Source: Beta vulgaris subsp. vulgaris
Lineage: Eukaryota > Streptophyta > Magnoliopsida > Caryophyllales > Amaranthaceae
Direction of reading: 5' to 3'
Assembly (NCBI RefSeq): GCF_026745355.1
Contig: NC_079202.1
Span: 44,178,289 to 44,242,288, forward strand
Length of the DNA stretch: 64,000 nucleotides
The notes under the pieces are model-generated. The model was not told the origin of the DNA, did not search any database, and was given only the letters and a program-made list of their open reading frames with translations. Positions 1 through 12,831 of the stretch are shown here, one piece after another. How positions within the stretch are numbered: the stretch's first letter is position 1; the number at the start of each line of letters is the position of its first letter. Position numbers and translations under genes: made by a program.

Positions 1-613
1 GGATAAGATAGCATTACCATGAATATTAACATAATAATTTCCTTACAAAATCACAATCAAATACAATGCAATACTATTAAAATTATAATTATATAAGATG
101 TAAGAATTTCATAGGCTAAACCTACGAGCTTTATATTCACATTTCGTTTAGTTAGTGGTCTTTTATAACTGTAATAGTACTAAATTTGAGTGTAAGGAGA
201 TTCTCATGTCAATATTAAATATAATGCTACCTTATTTCAAAAGGTCTATTTTCTTCCTAACATAGTACTATTATCATACATTACAACACCAAAGAAGATG
301 GTGCTAAATAGTAATAAAATTTGTGAAGAAAAACCAAATGTTTTGAGACAAGTTCCATTACCATGGATATAAACATGAAATTTTGTTGCAAATATAACTA
401 AAATTCAATACTATCATGGATATAAACATGAAATTTTGTTGCAAATATAACTAAATTCAATACTATTGCCACTATTTATCGCCCGACAAATGCGCGTCGT
501 AAAGCATTACACTGTTCATGTAACCTAAAACATGACACTCCACTTAAAAATTATACAACTCTGATTTTCAACTGTCACGCCAGCTTGTGTGCTTACACAA
601 AGTCAGCATCTAA
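1..613. other. 3' flank of the HMA gene, no gene seen
   Basis: AT-rich DNA downstream of the HMA stop codon. It should contain the 3' UTR, but I see no clear polyadenylation signal. The only structure is the tandem duplication at 362-466. Confidence 0.5.
362..466. repeat. Tandem duplication of a 53-bp unit
   Basis: A 53-bp unit starting CATGGATATAAACATGAAAT at 362 is followed directly by a second copy at 415 that lacks one A. The near-identity suggests a recent local duplication. Confidence 0.9.
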
Positions 614-3600
614 TTATGCAATCACCACATCAAGTGATGTAGTTCCTCCAAACTTTGAGCACGTACTGGAAGATCTGCATTTCCCAGTCCTACAATTTGA
701 AACTCTCTTACAGCACCCAACATCAAACACACTTTTCCCACATGAAATTTCACAATCTTTTTTCTCCAATGACCCTTCTAACTTGGTACAACTGGATTTT
801 TTAGCAGCACAACATCCTTTTGTTGGTTCCTCTGCCTTCTCAGTCCTTGATTGATTTGCATTTTTGCTAATTGAACTTTGACACTTGACTTCTTCCTTGC
901 AAGTTTTTTCACAACAAGCCTTGTTTTGAACAGCTCTAGTACTTGTCTTGTATTCCTCAGTCCCTTGTAGAAGTAGCATGCTGTTTAATATTACAAGCAG
1001 ACATGTTCCAACGTCTGTTACAACAGCAACTAAGAGCATTGAGTAGCCAGCAATGGCTAATGCAAGAACTATACCCTTTGTAAAAAATGATATGACCACA
1101 TTCTCGATAATTTTCCTCGAGGCTTTCTTGGAAATTTGAATGGCTTGTGGGATTTTTCTGATGTCATTGGACATGAGAATTACATGTCCTGTCTCCATAG
1201 CTAGTGCAGAACCAGATATCCCCATCGATATCCCAATATCAGTTGTTGCTAAAGCGAGTGCATCATTTATTCCATCTCCGACCATTGCTACTACTCCATC
1301 ATTTTTCAGTTCCTCAATGATTCTAGCTTTATCTTCTGGTAGAAGCTGTGCATGAACTATGTCGAGTGCTTCCTCTAGCTGAATACAATCAATTAATCAC
1401 TGTCAATTGAAGATTTGGTGACTCGAAAGGTTCTAAAAGGTTACCTGTTTGTCTTTGCAAAATCAGATTTGGTTATCAAATAGTTCTTAAGTAATTAAAA
1501 GATGAAATTTTTACCCGATCACTTCATGCTTGAACGTAGTTCACAAGGTACCTTCAATGTTTCATCTATAAAGAGACCTCTGAACTTTAACACACATAAT
1601 AGTTCTTTCATATGCTAACATGTTAGAATTTACCCCTTCTTTTGTCCATATATGATGGCCGGATTGGTAGTAGGCAGGTAGGTAGTGTGGCTAACTATTC
1701 TATTCTTGAATATTCAAATAAGAAAAATCTGAATAGCAACATATCTGTGAAAAATTGGAAAAGAACATAATAGAGCATTCAAGGGTAATTCTGCGAATTG
1801 GGTTGTAGTTTAGAGGTATCTTGTGAATTTTGAAACAACTCTTTTTATTATTATCTCAGAACAATTTGTTTCCGAAAAGTATACTAGATTTTGCATTGTC
1901 GAACAAAATCCCTGATATTTTCTATCACAAGAATGGGAACTGGCTGCTGGTTTTTTTGAAAGTATTTACTAGGATCAAATTCAGTATTGTTCATCGAGTC
2001 GAATCCTTGGATCCATATGAAGCCTGATACTATTTTGTAATCAAACATTAAACTAATTCAAATGAAGATCATAAAGGCAAACTTGTAATGTAAGAACATA
2101 TAATGACTAGATTAAAGTTGTGTCCTCGTAAATACCTGATGTTGCACCTGTTGAGCTGCAATATGATTATCACCAGTTAGCATAACTGTCCTAATGCCTG
2201 ATTTTTTTAGCTCCTTCATTGCTTCCATGGCCCCTGATCGACAGTTGTCAGAAAGACCAAAGGTTCCAACAAGAGTAGCTCCCATGTAAATGAATCCACT
2301 CGCTTTCTCTTCCATCTTATGCAATTCATTGGCATGAGCTGGAAAAAAAAATCGATAATGAACAAAAAAATTTGTAGTAATTTCGAGTTTCTATATAAAG
2401 AACACTATAGTGTGTTTACTTTTTCCTTACATCCTGCTCTCAAAGAGATTCTATAATTCCCAATGTAGATATGAGCACCCTCAATTTTCCCATATATCCC
2501 TTCTCCTGGATAGTTCTGAAATTCCTCCACCTCTTCAGGCATTGGTTCGATGGAAAACGAAGCAGCATAGTTGATAAGTGCAGCTGCCATTGGATGGCTT
2601 GATTTACTCTCAATGCTTGAAACCCTGACAATGTAGAAGTCTATCAGCAATGAAAGGCAAAAAGTGACTCAAGAAAATATGAATTTGTTAGTACTCCATG
2701 CTTTTGACCGAAAACTGACCAGAAGAGTAATGTCTCGATGCTAATTGTTTCATGTAGGGAGTGAAAGTGCGTGACAACAAATTCTCCCGTTGTGATAGTC
2801 CCAGTTTTATCAAAAGCAACAGTCTTTACTTTAGCAAGAAGTTCAAGGTAATCTCCACCTTTAAAGAGAAGCCCTGTAGTTGCAGCTTTTGAAAGTGCAC
2901 AGAAAATTGTGACTGGTGTGGAAATGACTAATGCACAAGGGCATGCACTCACCAACACAACTAAGGCAAGATGGAACCAACGCGTTTTATCACCAATTTG
3001 TAGAGCAATAGGAATAACAGCAACACCGGCTGATATCAGAACTACGACTGCAAAAGATGCAGTAGGAAGTGATACAAAAAGGAGAAATAAAATTGGTTAT
3101 ACAGACACAAAGCACAGTTGATCTTAGATTTGATTTTTGACGTACCAGGAATATACCACTTTGCAACATTCTCAATGAATGTCTGGATTTTAGCTTTCCT
3201 ACTCTGTGCCTCTTCTACAAGATTCACCATCCTGGCTACTAAGCAGTTTTCAGCTAACATAGTAGTTCTTACACTGATATAACCTGGAAATTTTTCACCA
3301 TGAGATGCCTGAACTATATTCTCATCATTGACTTCATGACTATTGCAGATGTTAAGGGTTTTGTCTTGACACTTTAACAAAACAAGTTTCAGGAAAATTA
3401 GTTCAGTAAGAGCTAGCCAAGTTTAATTAAAAACAAGTTCAAATAAGTTTTGAAATGAGTTTTTTTTTTCAGGTGAAAACAATGCCTAAGCATCTTAAAT
3501 TCTCACACTTAAAACACTTAAAACTGTGGACTCGATTATTACCAAACACATTGTTAACTAACCGTTTAAGTTGATTGTTCCAGCCCAAACAGTAGAGCCA

Positions 3601-6600
3601 AATTCTTTGATGCCAGGAAAAGATTCTCCAGTCAGTGCTTTCTCATCCACTTCACACTTTCCCTCCACGACGACTCCATCGATAGGAATAACTTCACCTG
3701 CTTTCACTGCGATAATGGTTCCTAGATTCACGCTTGTGACATCAACTTGTTTTCCAGTTTCAGCAAGTGTTGCTTTCAGAGGTGTCATACTTGTAAGAGA
3801 TGACATGACAGACATAGCCTATATAATTGCAACCAGAACATTCTAGGAGTATATATTGAGTTTCTTAGGGAGTTAACAGCTGAAATCATATACAAGCTAC
3901 TAATGAAATTTCGTATTAGGAAAAGAAACCATACCTTGTAACTCGCTCTTGATTCAAGCCACTGCGCTATATTATAAAGGAAGACAATTATTGCAGCATC
4001 TGTGTAATCTTGCAAAGCTAATGTTCCTCCAACTACAGGATGTCAAAAGGTACGAAGTTTTTGGTTAAAAATAAAATGTGATGCAACACATTTCAAGCTT
4101 ATGTTAATTGAAACAAAGTTCTCAGTGATGACCTCCAAAGATGATTAGAGGAGCGCATCGTTAGAACTTGTTTTAATCAGTACAACAATAAGTCCCATTA
4201 GTTATTTAGAATACAAGCCTTTAGGGGAAACGAAAAGAGATCTACAAATGATATGATCTACAATAAGGTATTATATCATATGGTTCTGTAAATCATCAAG
4301 CATTGCTTGAGCAGGTAAGAAATAACCATTGCATCGGATGGTAAACGTATTTCAAGAAGTAAAACGATAAGATCTACAAAAGGAGAAGTACAAATGATAT
4401 AATCTACATCAAGTGAAAATTGAGTTGATTACCTGCGACGAGAACTATGACATTGACATTCAACGTGAGGTTTCTGATAGATGCAATGCTTCTCCATATG
4501 ATGTTTGGAACTCCAATGAAGACAACCACAACGGCTAACCATTGCATCGGATGGTAAACAAATTTCAAGAAAGACAACAGAAGCAATAGACCACAAGCTA
4601 TATCCCACTTCCCTGGCCATTTTTTTGTGTAGTTACCTTCCCCTCGAGGTCGAACACTTGCTTCTAGCCGTGCTTTATTTAATGCTTGAACTGAAGCATA
4701 CAACACCAGGAAAAACTTTAAGATCTAAAGAAAATCAGTGAATTATCACATTTCACAACAATGTGGCTAATTAAAGGAACTTGCTATAATTTTTAGGGTA
4801 ATTTGTCAAGATAAAAAAAAAAAGCATCTTATAAATCCATGTTATAAATACAAACATATCTTCAAATTCTTTGGACTAAAACCAGCTCTTACAATAATTA
4901 CTCCCTACGTTCCTTTTTGTGCTAAAGGACATAATGTCTCAATGGTAGAACCAAAACTTTGACCCTGAATTTCTACCAACGTTCAAGAAAAAACATAGTC
5001 ATGTGGTTTGTTGTTAGATTTGTCTCAACATGAACATTTGAAAATTGATTTTTCATAATTTTTACTAATACGCAATTAAAGATATTGATGATCAATTTGT
5101 GCATTGGAAACAAAGAGAAACAATAAAGAACAGAAAGAAACAAAAGGGTATTATTACTAGCAGTATTATTATCAAAATAATACACTTTACTTCCTCCTCT
5201 AATATTGAGCTTGGGTATATATGAATGAACATTTGTCCTTTCGAAATCTAAACGAGTCTACCATCTAAATAGTGCGCACCATTGCATACGGCGTCGTTTC
5301 GCATTATAATACAATGAACAAACTAAGCAACAAGAAGATGAAAGTATAACAAAAGAACAACACACGAGACTCAATAAACATCTGAATCAGCAATGAACAA
5401 CAAGAAAAAAGATGAACATAAGAGGAAATATCTGATGAACAACCACTCAACCTAATGAACAGACAGAGAAAACACAATGAACAAAGAAATATCTGCAATA
5501 AACAAACTAAAAAACATAAAGATAAATATCGACAAAGGAGAATCGTCGAGATTGATGTTCATTGGAGAACAGTTGATGTACATTAGTTTCACATGTTCAT
5601 TGGAGAACAGTTGATGTACATTAGTTTCACGCGTTTTACGTTTTTCTGGCTGCGTTTTGGCCGTGTCTACCATTCTAATGTAGAGATGGGCAACAGTGCG
5701 GGTCAATCCAGCCAGCCCACCGAGTTCACTCATGGTACACCCGGGTGTACCGTGAGCATGGTACACCCAGGGGTATTTTTGTAATAAATTAGAACTTCAG
5801 GTGCTCATTTGACACCACATTTGCTCATATGGGCATTTTGCTCATTTACTCATTTGCTCATTTTGCTCATTTTGTAATAAAAGTGTTTGCTCATTTTCTT
5901 AAATGAGTAAAAATTTTTACTCATTTGCTCATTTGTTCATTTTGCTCATTTGCTCATTCGCTCATTTTGCTCATTTGAAGAAAATAGCCTTGGGTGTACC
6001 ATGAGCATGGTACACCCCAGGTGTACTATAAATATTCTCCCAGCCCACCTCGTGGGCCGGGCCCGTAAAAAGTGCGGTCCAGCCAAGCTCGAATCTGTGA
6101 AATTGGTGGGTGGGCCGTGGGCCAGATTTTTTAGCTCAGCCCACTAATGCCCGCTACTAAAACCGTCCAGCCCGGACCACGAAATTGGTGCAGTCCGACC
6201 CATGAACCGGACCAGCCCAGTCCAAGTAAATATTGAACCAAATTGTGTATATTTTAATCAAATTGTATATATTTTAATCAAATTGCATACATTATAATTC
6301 AATCAAATTTAAAAATAATGAAATTATTCATTAATATTAATAATTGTATATATTTTAATTCATTTTAAATATTTTATGTAACAATTTGAAAAAAAAATTC
6401 TCATGTCGGTCCACCACACCACCGCTTCCCAAAACCGTGAAAACCTGCCACAGACCAGTGTGGGCCAATATTTTTCAGCCCGCCCAACCCATGAATTTCA
6501 CTGTCCGGTCCTGGGCCATGAAATCTCAGTCGAGCCCGCTATAGCCCCCGGCCCGGCCCGCCCAACCCGCACCAGTGACCATCACTATTCTAATGGTAGA

Positions 6601-7356
6601 ATGGTAGACACGAATTCACCATCTACCAATTGTTTGGAAACATAAATACTTTTCTAATATAAGTATTACTAGTAAATTCATTATCAATTGACCATAACAA
6701 AGTTTCAATATGCAATCGACTATTTGCAAAATTAATAATCAAATTCAACATTCTTTAGCCTTGCAAAGGAAGATATGACAAAAGAAATTACCAATTTGAG
6801 AAGTAGAAATGGTTTCAATATCATGCACAACCATCAAGGTCTTGGTTGGAACAACAACTGAAATCTCATGGACTCCTTTTAATGGCTTTAAAATTCCTTC
6901 AATAAGTGGAACTTCTGATGAGCAGCACAAACCCATTATTTCAAAGTAGCTCTTCTCCCATTTCACAACCTGTTGTAAATTTTCATAATTCCATCCAATT
7001 TTTTCATCAATTTAAAGTTGAGTCAAGAAACTGCTAATCTAATTTCTGGGTCCAAAAAAAAAATTAATCAAGTTACACATAAAAACACGTGTTTATAAAT
7101 GTCAACTAGCTTATTTGATGAGATCTCATTATTAGGGTCTGTTTTTTTTACTTGTTAAAGGACTCCAGGAAACAGGAAAGAAAAAAATTATACTACAGAA
7201 AAGATTAAAATGGATCACCATGACATTTTGAGTAAAATTAGCAAGAAAAAAAGAAGAGAGAAATGGAAAGATTACATCTTGCAAGTTTGAAGTTCCATTG
7301 TTTTGATTGCTTGGATAGTTGGTGTGTATCAAAGGCTGCTCCAGATCAGTTGACAT
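614..7356 (-). CDS. P1B-type heavy-metal (Zn/Cd) transporting ATPase, HMA2/3/4 clade, 10 exons
   Basis: Exons on minus: 7356-7276, 6969-6792, 4690-4433, 4032-3935, 3818-3563, 3283-3146, 3047-2720, 2624-2431, 2338-2136, 1378-614. All introns are GT..AG. The exons sum to 2499 nt, an open frame of 832 codons plus TAA. Visible motifs: N-terminal metal-binding-like domain (residues about 28-95) with GLCCSSE in place of GMxCxxC, as usual in this clade; actuator TGES at 268-271; intramembrane CPC at 372-374; phosphorylation site DKTGT at 416-420; SSHP at 454-457; TGDN at 565-568; hinge GDGINDAL at 612-619. The tail from about residue 708 is cysteine-rich with CC pairs, as in Zn/Cd pumps. Known family role: ATP-driven export of Zn2+/Cd2+ from the cytosol at the plasma membrane or tonoplast. 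Odd points: Leu619 replaces the hinge Pro, the tail is rather short, and intron 2 (2.1 kb) carries transposons. Which of HMA2, 3 or 4 it is cannot be told without a tree. Confidence 0.93.
5540..5632. repeat. Tandem duplication in HMA intron 2
   Basis: A unit of about 37 bp containing TGTTCATTGGAGAACAGTTG occurs twice, at about 5556 and 5593. It lies in a stretch rich in ATGAACAA words that probably belongs to an old, unclassified transposon. Confidence 0.75.
5681..6587. mobile_element. Non-autonomous hAT-type element in HMA intron 2
   Basis: The ends are TAGAGATGG and CCATCACTA, flanked by an exact 8-bp duplication TTCTAATG (5673-5680 and 6588-6595), the hAT length. The interior is rich in GGGCCGG/CCAGCCC words and has no transposase. 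A second element is nested at 5722-6040. With the insertion removed, the target is a perfect hairpin with 16-bp arms. Confidence 0.85.
5722..6040. mobile_element. MITE nested in the hAT element, MULE-like by its 9-bp duplication
   Basis: Flanked by CAGCCCACC at 5713-5721 and 6041-6049. Both ends carry GGTGTACC/GGTACACC inverted words, with repeated GCTCATTT words between. The family assignment rests only on the 9-bp duplication. Confidence 0.65.
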
Positions 7357-7873
7357 GATTATTTTCAGTACGTTGACTTTTTTTTGGCTGCAAAATAATT
7401 TGGAGAAACCCTCTTCTGTAATCTGCTGATTTGATCAATATGTTATATGTGGGATTTCTAGATTCGTGGTCCTTCCAACATAAAAACTCTCCCACATCAT
7501 TTGCTGAGTTGACTTGGATATTTTACATTATCTGTTCTTTCATTCTTTATAAAATTAATTGATTCTCTACTTTGGAAAATAAATCATCCTAACTCAGTAG
7601 ATATGGGTCGTCTAGATTGCGTGGGATAGGCAAACAGGTTGGGTTTGTGTTGGATTCGATAATAAATTAAATAGTTTCGTTAATTTTTTTGGACCCAAAA
7701 TTTATCCATTTAGTAATCGAATTGAAAACTTAATTTTAACCGATCTACTCATATGACCTATTAGGCATATTAAATAAATTATTCAATTAATTCAAATTAA
7801 TTAGAAAAAACTAATTAAAACTAAGATAATATTCGAGTAATCCTTAGGATTGCCAACCCTTTGAAGGGAGAAG
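7357..7873. promoter_or_regulatory. 5' flank and presumed promoter region of the HMA gene
   Basis: About 500 bp lie between the HMA ATG and the LTR fragment at 7874, so any core promoter on minus must lie here unless the transposon contributes. I see AT-rich sequence but no motif I would stake a claim on. Confidence 0.3.
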
Positions 7874-9385
7874 TGATGGGTTTTAAAATATATCGCAAGT
7901 GCACTGTGTCTGTTTAGCAGAAACTGGCAAATATGGGTCGATCCACAGGGAGAGGAGTTCTATAGATTTATCCTCAATTATCTAACTACTTCAAGAGAGG
8001 AAAATGATTAAAGAATTAATAAATAAACTAAAACACAAAAAGATGGAAGTTTATCAAATAATTAAAAACCTAGGGCAATCGATCGGTCCACCATGCTTAT
8101 ACCAATTTAATCACTACAATATAGTTTAACAATACTTGGATTGAGGTTCGAATAAACAGAGTATTTCGCTAATCCTTGATCAGGCATTAACAACTCTTAA
8201 ATTAACAAATGCCAGTACGGTCGCTCAACATAATCAAATCTACCTATTGTAACAAGCCTCTAATGAATACGATCTTTCGATTCTAATTCTTATTAGCTAA
8301 ACATAACTCATGATATTGCGCAATTACATGAATTAAACAAGCATAACAAATCAATAGGAATTATTCTATTTCAATCCAAATAACAAAGAACTTTAAACCA
8401 CAATCAAAAAGGTATAAACATAGTTTTCCTCTCTAAGCCCTAGAAAAAGTCTACGCACTCATGATAATAATAAACTCAATAAACATAATCAAAGTAAAGG
8501 AATTCATTAAATTAAACAAAGTAAAGAGGAATACCGAATGATTGAGGAACAATGAAAACGAAATAATCAACGATCTCTATAATCTTCAAAAGTAAAAGTT
8601 CATACAAAGCTAGAGAGAGAATAACTAAGTGTTTAGCCATAAAAACGTAGAAAAAAAAATCGTCTAATCGAAAATACTAAAAACCTATTTATACTTTTTA
8701 CAAAACCGGCTAAAAAGGGAAAAAATAACCGTTCCGGAAAACGGTCCGATTGGGCAACGGTGATTCAACTTCTACGACAAAAAGGAAAATCCGCCCGGTC
8801 GGGCGCGCAAGCGATTTTGGCTCCTTTCTCGCCCGGTTGACCGGGCTAACATGCCTTGCATTTTGGTGAAAATTTCATTTCGCCCGGTCGGGTAAAACCG
8901 CCCGGTCGACCGGGCCGAAAAACTGTAATTTTGTGTCAACTTGTGAAGGCTGTATCTCTCAAACCAGAAGTCTGATTGGGTCGTGTGACCTATCATTAGA
9001 AAGTTATTGAAGTATAGTTTCCAATCCAACTGGAATTTTTTGATTATAAATTTTGTATCAAAAGTTATGATCAAAATAGTGAATAGGTGTCAGTTTTGGC
9101 GCTTCTTTCACTAACTATTTGCTTCATTCTAACTGAAAATTGTCCCGAACAGATGCACTGTGATCCTTGTGCAAGCTATCTTCATCTTCAATTATTATTA
9201 TGCTCGATATTAGATAATCATAATCAATTTGCATCAAAATAACTTGAAAATCATTGAAACACGCAAATGGGGAGTAGTAGAGTACAAATTACGTAATTCA
9301 TGCCATTATGCACCTAAATGATTTAAAAGGAGTTCTAAATGCAATCAAAATGCATCTAAAAACTATATATAAATTTGACATATCA
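7874..9385 (-). mobile_element. 3' LTR of a Ty3/gypsy-type retrotransposon (1.5 kb)
   Basis: Read on minus, the LTR starts TGATATGTCAAATTTATATA and ends AAAACCCATCA. Immediately before it is the polypurine tract CTTGGGGGAGTC (9397-9386), which marks it as a 3' LTR. Near its end is the segment around CCTGTGGATCGACCC common in plant gypsy LTRs. The middle is GC-rich with repeated CGCCCGGTCGGG words. No 5' LTR is in the window. Confidence 0.75.
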
Positions 9386-10240
9386 GACTCCCCCAAGTTA
9401 AACCTTTGCTTGTCCTCAAGCAAACAAGACATGAACATGGAAATAATTGCCTCACCGTACCCCCTCAGATAAAAAAAATCACATTTCAAAATATTTTCAT
9501 GACTAAGAACCATTCAAGCAGACAAAATTCAAGTTCAGCTGTTCATATTACTCTATCCACCAATCGCCGAAGCAAGCAATAAAATGCGGCTGCCTTATGA
9601 CATGCAAATCTCGAAAAGGCACTCACTAGGGTGTCACTCCTCTCAACATTTTTGTGGCAGGTAATAAATGTGCCTGAACACTCACCATCCCAACCATAAC
9701 AACCCTTCCCACTCACACTCTCATGTCTTTAGAAAGGTAATAATACCACTCATCCTAATCATGTCGACTCAAGTAGCGAACGTACTTTTTAACCTTGACA
9801 AACTGACTCCACATTAGTCCAATAAACAATGTAAACACAAGCTCAAGAGGACCTTTTTTAGGGTTGTAATGAGGACTAGGTAAGGGTAGGGAAAATGTAT
9901 AGGAAATGTGGTGGAAAAATCAAGAATGAGGGAGCAAAAGTCACTAGAAGCGCATCAACTAAAACACAACCAATGTCCCAACTCTATGAATCAACAAAAT
10001 TTTCAATAAACCGATCCTTGAAGTAGTGTTATGCATTTTTCTTTGCAAGCGATTGTGAAGGAAAGAATTTTTAACCTTTTGTTCACTTTTTCAATCTTTC
10101 TTTTCTTTTTCTTTGAATCTTTTCGATCCAACAATCACATTTATTTCACTTTGCATATTGTTTTCTTTTCCTCGAACTTTGAACCTTATTCTTTGGTTGA
10201 GATGAAGTGGAAAAAATAGATGCAATGAAAATTCATGGGA
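9386..10240 (-). mobile_element. Internal non-coding remnant upstream of the gypsy 3' LTR
   Basis: Just upstream of the polypurine tract on minus is the GAGGACAAGCAAAGGTTTAA segment typical of the spacer between integrase and 3' LTR in plant gypsy elements. No coding sequence is left. The edge near 10240 is a guess. Confidence 0.45.
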
Positions 10241-10421
10241 AATTAAAATTTTCACAAAATACGGGAATTTATTTCCCACCCCCGTTGATCATTCAAAATT
10301 TTGATATCAATTCATGGGAAGTACAAATTCCTTGATGTTTACCAAACACATTAATCAATTTCCTAGGAATTACATAAAGGAAATAACTTTCTAGGAAATG
10401 AAACTTCCAATGAGAATTAAA

Positions 10422-11494
10422 TCTATATATATATATATATATATAAACAAACAAAGCAAACAAATTTTGTGCTGACACATGTTCTCCCCTCTCTCAAGCA
10501 TTTGAGACAAATTAAATAATTAAAATGTGTGCGTTAAGACTCGAACCCACAACCTCTCCTTTAAGTTATAAATATACTAACCAACTAATCTACATGCTCA
10601 TATTGATTTTTTTTTAATTGCAAGTATAAGTAATTATGCTTCTTAAGTTGACATACAAATTGAACTCCTAGATTAATTGACCTACCAAGTAAATGATTAA
10701 TATATCCTCGTGTTACACGTTATATTACCTATTCAGTTTCTGTTTACCATATTTGTGATAATAAAATATCAAATCGAATTTGCTTCACCTATTAAGTTCT
10801 TGTTTACCATATTTGTGATAATAAAATATCAAATCGAATTTGCTTCATTATAAAAATTTCTAATTGGCCCACCAACACCTTATTTATGCTTAGCCTTTTA
10901 CAAAATAAAATACAGAGTATTACCTATTTGAATGAGAAATTTGAGAATAATATATTGTAGTTAATTTCAATCAATAATTATAGGTAGGAATGAAAATGGA
11001 ACGTGTTTTTATGACTTGAACAATGATATTACAAACTTTGTCTTGTCGAATTAACTATTTGAAGGATCAATCCATTGTATGATGCGAGTTTATGCAACGG
11101 ATAACTATTCTTAAATATATAGACACTTATTATAAACTTATATAAGAGTGATTTATTTAATACTTACCCTTTAGACCTGACTAACATCTGTTCTAAATAG
11201 GTCACTTTTACTTATATACATGATTCATTTAAGGTAAACAATTATTCTTTGTTTGAAAATGACTCATTTTGACTTAAAAGAGTGACCTATTTTGCAAAAA
11301 GTAAACGATATAACAATTAATTTATTATGAACCCAATACTCAATACTAATTGAAAGTTATGAAGTATTGGAGGTCGTCACATGTAATCTAAATGTATACG
11401 TCGATATGGGACATGTAATTTAATTAATTTCATTAAAAAATAATAAACAAATTATACGAAATGACCCGGGGCTTCGCCTGGGGCAACAACTAGT
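10422..11494 (+). mobile_element. Non-autonomous Helitron
   Basis: The 5' end is TCTATATATATA preceded by A. The 3' end is CTAGT (11490-11494) preceded by an imperfect GC hairpin CCCGGGGCTTCGCCTGGGG and followed by T. This matches Helitron rules: 5' TC, 3' hairpin plus CTRR-type end, insertion between A and T without duplication. Length is 1073 bp and no helicase is coded. A tRNA-like segment (about 10525-10600, minus) and a 60-bp tandem duplication lie inside. Confidence 0.75.
10741..10847. repeat. 60-bp tandem duplication inside the Helitron
   Basis: The unit starting TGTTTACCATATTTGTGATA at 10741 recurs exactly 60 bp later at 10801 and stays identical for 47 bp. Confidence 0.9.
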
Positions 11495-12831
11495 TCCCTT
11501 GTATATCAAACAACCAAATAATAAATTAAATACGAATGAAAATAAAAGAACTAAAATCATCTGTATTCAAGAGCGTAGGTTGGAGCTAAGCCCAGAATTG
11601 TCCTCCAACAGGGAAAAGTCACAGAGCTTAGAGCTATATATAAAAGAGATTAAATCGCATCATCATGAAGCATATAGAACTCGTGTATACAAAGTTACTA
11701 AACGTACGGCTACACCCATAAGGCCGTAACGCACTTCATTCTTCCCCCAAAAAAGAATTAGAAGCGAGAGTAAGTGCATTTACCTTAAGTAGTACTGATG
11801 GACCTACGGTTGATTTTGCACGAATTAGAACAGAAGAAGTCAATCAATTTGCCAAGAAGTACTTCATCAATTAATGTAGAAAGCTGAGAAACAACTAATT
11901 AACCTGTCCTACAACAATTGTCATCATCATTCATCAAACACCATTAATAATGCGTACACTTCACGGTCAAAAATAATAATAATAATGCGTGCAAAATTTT
12001 ACAAGTACCAAGTTCAAGGCAGTTTTGCCTCATGACAAAGAAAGAGAAGATATCTAAGCCGAGTATAAAAGCTTTATTCGCTTGGATTGGAAACATTTTC
12101 AACTAAAATGATTCGTCTTGAAAATATGTTCCAAGAAAATACAATTATAAATAAATTATTTTTACTTGGTTGATTGAAAAACCCTAGTTTTATCTAGAAG
12201 AGAGAAAGAAAGTGTGTAGCATATTGAAATAATGATAAAAGATTTAAAACGAGAGAATTAATTATTTTTAGTTTGGGAGAATCACATCATTTAGCCGTTG
12301 ATAAAGAGAAAGGGGTGTGTATGTCAAGTGTTCCTTGTAAGATGAGGGACAAGATTTTCCATGGATTTCGGAAATTCAAGCTAAAATCTTCTTTCTTAAT
12401 ATATGAAACACTAAATTCAAATCAAGCAAATTGAAGGATATCAGTAATATTACTCTCAATCAATCAGAGCCTATATAAAGTATACTATGAAAGAGCAAAA
12501 AAATAAACAAGGAATCAAGCTTGCGCTAGAATTATGATAGAACTACATAAGTATCATTTATAAATATATAGTACTAACTCATGTAACAAGTGAGCATATT
12601 CTATGAAGTAGTAGACTAGCTAGATAGCTAAGCACAAGGGTAGGAGTGTAGGACGACAATCAAAATTCAAAACTGCATATACTATCTTTACTAATTACTA
12701 GTACCTAAATATAGTAGTAACTACCAAATCAAAGCTAGCCATCTACAATATTTCTTAACTCATCATATAATCCATAAAATTAGATTTACTTAAATATAAT
12801 GAGAACCCCTGTAGAATGCAGCAAGTATAGA
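11495..12831. other. Gene-free AT-rich stretch
   Basis: No recognisable gene or bounded transposon seen. ORFs here are short and unremarkable. Confidence 0.5.

Noticed and set aside
585..1355. Plus-strand ORFs opposite the HMA last exon
   Set aside because: Antisense shadows of a well-supported exon; no family features.
3571..3846. Plus-strand 91-codon ORF
   Set aside because: Shadow of the HMA exon coding the TGES motif.
4903..5190. Stowaway MITE starting CTCCCTACGTTCC in HMA intron 2
   Set aside because: The matching right end was not found, so no bounded element is claimed.
10525..10600. Candidate tRNA gene
   Set aside because: Only box A and box B resemble a tRNA; no acceptor stem, and it lies inside the Helitron.
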